Shown piece by piece: positions 60,380 to 64,000 of a stretch of DNA of 64,000 bases (within the stretch, counting starts at the first letter, position 1; every line of letters starts with the position of its first letter). The position numbers and the translations under genes were made by a program. The stretch lies in the NCBI GenBank assembly GCA_965262595.1, contig OZ253548.1, positions 434,001-498,000 on the forward strand, in the 5' to 3' direction. The notes under the pieces are model-generated. The model was not told the DNA's origin and ran no database searches. It saw only the letters and a program-made list of their open reading frames with translations. The stretch is from CATQHB01 sp965262595 (GTDB lineage Bacteria; Chloroflexota; Dehalococcoidia; Lucifugimonadales; UBA3495).

Positions 60380-62608
60380 ATGCCGGAAGCAGCCAAGATT
60401 ATTTATACTAAAACTGACGAGGCTCCGGCCTTGGCTACGCACTCGTTGTTGCCGATTCTCCGGGCCTTTACCAAGGGTTCCGGAATAGATTGGGAGCCTT
60501 GGGATATTTCGTTGGCTGGCCGCACTATCGCCAATTTCCCCGACAATCTGACTGAAGAGCAAAAGATTCCCGACTATCTAACTATGTTGGGCGAGTTGGC
60601 CGAGGATCCGGGGGCAAACATTGTCAAGCTGCCCAACATCAGCGCCTCCATTCCCCAGTTGAAGGGGGCGATCAGGGAATTGCAGGACAAGGGATATGAC
60701 ATTCCCGACTACCCGGACGTACCGGCAACCGACGAAGAACGCGAGATCCGCGCCCGCTATTCCCGGGTCCTCGGTAGCGCCGTGAACCCGGTCCTGCGGC
60801 AAGGAAATTCCGATCGCCGGTCGTCCAACTCCGTCAAGGAGCACGGCAAGCGCAATCCCCATCGGATGATGCGGGACTGGCCTGATGTGTCCAAAACCCG
60901 GGTTAGCCACATGGCAAACGGCGACTTCTACGGTACTGAACGGGCGGTGACAGTCGCGGCGACGGGCTCGGCAGCCATCGAGTTTGTGGCCGCCGACGGG
61001 AATACGACCGTACTCAAAGCTGGTATCCCCCTGATGGCCGATGAAATAATCGATTGCGCCGTGTTGAATGTGCGCGAGTTGCGCAATTTTTACGCTGAAG
61101 AAATGGCAAAGGCCAAAGCTGACGACGTGTTGCTTTCGCTGCATCTGAAGACGACCATGATGCGCGTGGCCGATCCCATTATTTTCGGCCATTGCGTGTC
61201 AGTTTACTTCCAGGACGTGTTGACCAAGCACGCGACTGAACTGGCCGAGCTTGCGGTTGACCCCGACAATGGAGTTGCTGAACTCTACACGAAGATTCAA
61301 TCTCTACCTGAGGAAAAGCGAAAGGAAATCGAGGCGGATATCCAGGCGGTTTACAGCGCGCGCCCGGAACTGGCGATGGTGGACTCCAACCGGGGCATTA
61401 CGAATCTGCATGTGCCAAGCGATGTGATCATTGACGCGACCATGCCGGTGATTATCCGCGATGGCGGCCGCACCTGGGGCCCCGATAACGAGTTGCACGA
61501 CACAATCGCGATGATTCCCGATCGCTCTTACTCGACTCTATATCAGGCGGTTATAGAGGACTGCCAGGAGAATGGCGCATTTGACCCGTCCACCATCGGT
61601 AGCGTGGCCAACGTCGGTCTGATGGCCCAGGCGGCCGAAGAGTATGGGTCTCACGACAAGACCTTTACGGCCCCCGGCAATGGGACGATTCGGGTCGTGG
61701 AGGCATCGGGAGCGACTCTGATGGAACAGAGCGTTGAGGAAGGCGACATCTTCCGGATGTGCCAGACCAAAGACGCGGCAATCCGAGACTGGGTCATGCT
61801 CGGCGTCAATCGGGCAAGAATCACCGGCTCGCCGTCAATCTTCTGGCTGGACCCGACCCGGGCTCACGACGCGGAGCTGATCAAGAAGGTGGACCAATAT
61901 TTGCCCACCTATGGCACGGCCGGGCTGGACATTCGCACCATGGCTCCCATCGACGCGATGAAGTTCACGGTGGCGCGGAGCCGAGCCGGCCAAGACACCA
62001 TTTCCGTGACCGGCAACGTGCTGCGTGATTATCTGACCGATCTCTTCCCCATCCTGGAGTTGGGCACCAGCGCTAAAATGCTTTCGGTCGTCCCGTTGCT
62101 CCAAGGCGGCGGGATGTTTGAAACCGGCGCGGGCGGTTCGGCCCCCAGGCACGTGCAGCAATTCCTGGAGGAGAGCCATTTGCGGTGGGATTCCCTGGGT
62201 GAATTTTGCGCCCTCGTCGCGTCCTTTGAGCATTGCGCCCAGGTGTTCAAGAACGACAGAGCCAAATTATTGGCCGATACCCTGGACCAGGCGATCGGCG
62301 ATCACTTGGAACAACGCCGTGCCCCGTCGCGCCGGGTAAACGAGCTGGACACCCGTGGCAGTCATTTCTACCTCGCCCTTTATTGGGCGGAGGCGTTGGC
62401 CGGTCAGACCCAGAACCCCGAGTTGCAGACCCGCTTCAAAGAAGTGGCGCAGCAGTTGGCCGCCAACGAGGAGAAAATCGTCCAGGAGCTAAACGACGGT
62501 CAGGGACAGCCGGTCGATATCGGCGGCTATTACTCCCCCAATGACGAGATGTCCGCCAAAGCAATGCGTCCCAGCGCCACTCTGAATGCGATTGTGGATG
62601 CAATCTAG
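60380..62608 (+). CDS. icd: Isocitrate dehydrogenase (NADP), monomeric type
   Basis: This 742-aa protein converts isocitrate to 2-oxoglutarate as a single chain, unlike the common dimeric enzyme. The whole sequence aligns with the monomeric family: IYTKTDEAPALATHSLLPI at the start, LPNISASIPQLKGAIRELQ, the active-site SNSVKEHGKRNPHRMM, HGVSVYF-like CVSVYFQDV, and IGSVANVGLMAQAAEEYGSHD. ATG at 60380 with AGGAG. Directly downstream of a decayed dimeric-type gene, and followed by mdh 369 bases on, so this is a TCA-cycle locus. Confidence 0.96.
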   Translation: MPEAAKIIYTKTDEAPALATHSLLPILRAFTKGSGIDWEPWDISLAGRTIANFPDNLTEEQKIPDYLTMLGELAEDPGANIVKLPNISASIPQLKGAIRELQDKGYDIPDYPDVPATDEEREIRARYSRVLGSAVNPVLRQGNSDRRSSNSVKEHGKRNPHRMMRDWPDVSKTRVSHMANGDFYGTERAVTVAATGSAAIEFVAADGNTTVLKAGIPLMADEIIDCAVLNVRELRNFYAEEMAKAKADDVLLSLHLKTTMMRVADPIIFGHCVSVYFQDVLTKHATELAELAVDPDNGVAELYTKIQSLPEEKRKEIEADIQAVYSARPELAMVDSNRGITNLHVPSDVIIDATMPVIIRDGGRTWGPDNELHDTIAMIPDRSYSTLYQAVIEDCQENGAFDPSTIGSVANVGLMAQAAEEYGSHDKTFTAPGNGTIRVVEASGATLMEQSVEEGDIFRMCQTKDAAIRDWVMLGVNRARITGSPSIFWLDPTRAHDAELIKKVDQYLPTYGTAGLDIRTMAPIDAMKFTVARSRAGQDTISVTGNVLRDYLTDLFPILELGTSAKMLSVVPLLQGGGMFETGAGGSAPRHVQQFLEESHLRWDSLGEFCALVASFEHCAQVFKNDRAKLLADTLDQAIGDHLEQRRAPSRRVNELDTRGSHFYLALYWAEALAGQTQNPELQTRFKEVAQQLAANEEKIVQELNDGQGQPVDIGGYYSPNDEMSAKAMRPSATLNAIVDAI

Positions 62609-62977
62609 CAACACACCGACACCGGCTGAGGCGCGGCCTTCAGCGGGTCGGATTACACGCATCTGAGTGATTGGGGGGCTGAGAAAGCCGCTTCCTCTTA
62701 ATCTGTAACATCAAGGGGAACGATTCGTTGTGCTGGCCGTTACGCCGGGCTTCGTGACGCTTTTGCGACGATTACCGTGAAGGCGGGAAGCAACGCCATG
62801 GCGGAGTTGGCATCACCCTGGGCCTGTATTAACATACACTGCCTGACATTCAAAACGAACTGTGCCAGTCCCGGTCTTATATGTACTGAACGAGTACAAG
62901 GGATAATGCCGTGCCTTGTTCTCATACGCTGGGCAGACCGCCAAGCCGGACCAAATAAACAGAGGAGCGCTAACCAG
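62609..62977. other. Intergenic region between icd and mdh, no gene seen
   Basis: 369 bases. The open frame that extends mdh upstream to 62777 lacks family features and is probably not translated. No clear terminator with a T-run after icd. Confidence 0.45.
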
Positions 62978-63919
62978 ATGAGAAGCAAAGTAACCGTAGT
63001 AGGAGCCGGAAACGTCGGGGCCACTACCGTTCAGCGAATCCACCAATTGGGATATGCCGATGCGGTGTTAGTTGACGTGGTCGAAGACCTGCCCCAGGGC
63101 AAAGCATTGGATATGCTGGAGTCCGGGCCGGTTATCGGTTCGGACGCCAATATTGTGGGCAGCAACGATTATGCGGCAACCGCCGGCTCCGATGTGGTGG
63201 TCATCACTGCGGGAATCGCCCGCCGTCCTGGCATGAGCCGGGACGATTTGCTGATAACCAACATGAACATTACATCGGCGGTCACCGAGCAGGTGGTCAA
63301 GTATTCTCCCGACTGCATAATATTGGCCGTGACTAATCCATTGGATGCCATGTGCCAGAACATTTTTGAATCCAGCGGGTTTCCCCGCAATCGGGTTTTT
63401 GGGATGGCTGGGGTGCTGGACACCGCGCGTTTCCGAACTTTCATCGCCCAGGAGCTGAATGTTTCCGTTGAGGACGTTCAAGCTTACGTCTTGGGTGGTC
63501 ACGGCGACGACATGGTTCCCCTGGTCCGCTACACCACGGTGGGCGGCATTCCGATCAGCGAACTGTTGTCTCAAGAGTCAATTGATGCCCTGGTAGATCG
63601 CACCCGTCAAGGCGGTGGTGAAATTGTGGCCTTGCTCAAGGCTGGCAGCGCCTACTACGCGCCTTCCGCATCTATCACGCAAATGGTGGAAGCCGTATTG
63701 TTGGACAAGAAACGCATCCTTCCCGGCTGCGCCTATCTGGAAGGTGAATTTGGTATCAACGGTCTGTGCGTCGGTGTGCCAATCAAGGTTGGCGCCGGCG
63801 GAATGGAGCAGGTAATTGAGATAACACTCACCGACCAGGAACAGGCTGCCCTGAATGCCTCGGCGAACAGCGTCCAGGAATTAGTTGACGTAATGCGTAA
63901 AGCCAAGGCGGAAGGGTAA
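62978..63919 (+). CDS. mdh: Malate dehydrogenase (LDH-like type)
   Basis: It oxidises malate to oxaloacetate with NAD. Rossmann motif VTVVGAGNVGATTVQR, with Asp at the end of beta-2 (AVLVDVVED) for NAD. Substrate Arg are in GIARRPGMSRDDL and the Arg of MAGVLDTARFR; catalytic His in GGHGDDMVPLVRY. Arg rather than Gln at the specificity loop marks malate over lactate. About 313 aa from ATG at 62978 with GAGGAG upstream; an in-frame extension to 62777 is unsupported. The last gene of the window; 81 bases follow with nothing recognisable. Confidence 0.95.
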   Translation: MRSKVTVVGAGNVGATTVQRIHQLGYADAVLVDVVEDLPQGKALDMLESGPVIGSDANIVGSNDYAATAGSDVVVITAGIARRPGMSRDDLLITNMNITSAVTEQVVKYSPDCIILAVTNPLDAMCQNIFESSGFPRNRVFGMAGVLDTARFRTFIAQELNVSVEDVQAYVLGGHGDDMVPLVRYTTVGGIPISELLSQESIDALVDRTRQGGGEIVALLKAGSAYYAPSASITQMVEAVLLDKKRILPGCAYLEGEFGINGLCVGVPIKVGAGGMEQVIEITLTDQEQAALNASANSVQELVDVMRKAKAEG

Positions 63920-64000
63920 CCGCACTTGACCTGATGGAATCAGGTAGGTACAGACAAGGATAAGGGGTCATACTGCTCATTGCGCACTTTTCAGGAGAAG

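Noticed and set aside
1..64000. CRISPR arrays, rRNA and tRNA genes
   Set aside because: No regularly spaced direct repeats with unique spacers and no rRNA or complete tRNA sequence were seen on either strand.

Overview
This 64 kb window comes from a free-living heterotrophic bacterium. The most likely source is a Chloroflexota lineage near Dehalococcoidia/SAR202. This is an inference from gene content, because no rRNA or tRNA gene is present. The clues are a lipoprotein with Val-Glu-rich repeats after its lipobox, many LLM flavin enzymes, CaiB-type CoA-transferases and ring-cleavage dioxygenases, a T-box-controlled ilv operon, frequent TTG/GTG starts with strong Shine-Dalgarno sites, and a fused AccD-AccA.

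Layout. 1-4.1 kb: the open end of a secreted HExxH lipoprotein, two related coiled-coil membrane proteins and a family 5 uracil-DNA glycosylase. 4.2-27.6 kb: a catabolic region with an LLM flavin enzyme, two acetolactate-synthase-like ThDP enzymes, a GMC oxidoreductase, a PAC2 protein, a gentisate-dioxygenase-like bicupin, a LigB-type dioxygenase homologue, a double-hotdog MaoC protein, two CaiB CoA-transferases, a CMD/AhpD protein and an RraA/CHA-aldolase-like protein. The MaoC-CaiB-CaiB run is split by a complete IS1595-family transposon (17942-20988) with exact 8-bp target duplications. It carries a DNA methyltransferase and a 55-aa passenger protein. 27.7-31.7 kb: a glycine betaine/proline ABC importer. 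32.2-39.4 kb: housekeeping genes (tyrA, gmk, lipA, an amidohydrolase, a polyprenyl diphosphate synthase, metG). 39.8-46.1 kb: branched-chain amino acid synthesis, from a promoter and T-box leader through ilvB, ilvN, ilvC and an EcsC-like gene to leuA. 46.2-48.4 kb: a decaying accessory island with a higB interrupted by an amber codon, an intact higA, an EVE-like gene interrupted by an ochre codon, and an MBL-fold nuclease. 48.8-54.5 kb: an orphan molybdenum hydroxylase subunit, a hydrolase, a nitroreductase, a probable selenocysteine peroxiredoxin and a GreA with an extra N-terminal domain. 55-64 kb: quinone reductase, an Fe-S assembly pair (DUF59 and Mrp), fused accDA with a frameshift, the wreck of a dimeric-type isocitrate dehydrogenase directly before an intact monomeric isocitrate dehydrogenase, and malate dehydrogenase.

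The most notable observations are: (1) an in-frame TGA exactly at the peroxidatic position of a peroxiredoxin (52954-53418); (2) a methyltransferase whose well-placed ATG is separated from its main frame by a run of 11 C, inside a transposon with perfect boundaries; (3) a broken old isocitrate dehydrogenase next to an unrelated replacement; (4) HigB and EVE-like genes that each carry one stop and read on to natural ends. Several breaks lie in homopolymers, so read-level checking is needed before any biological reading of the frameshifts.
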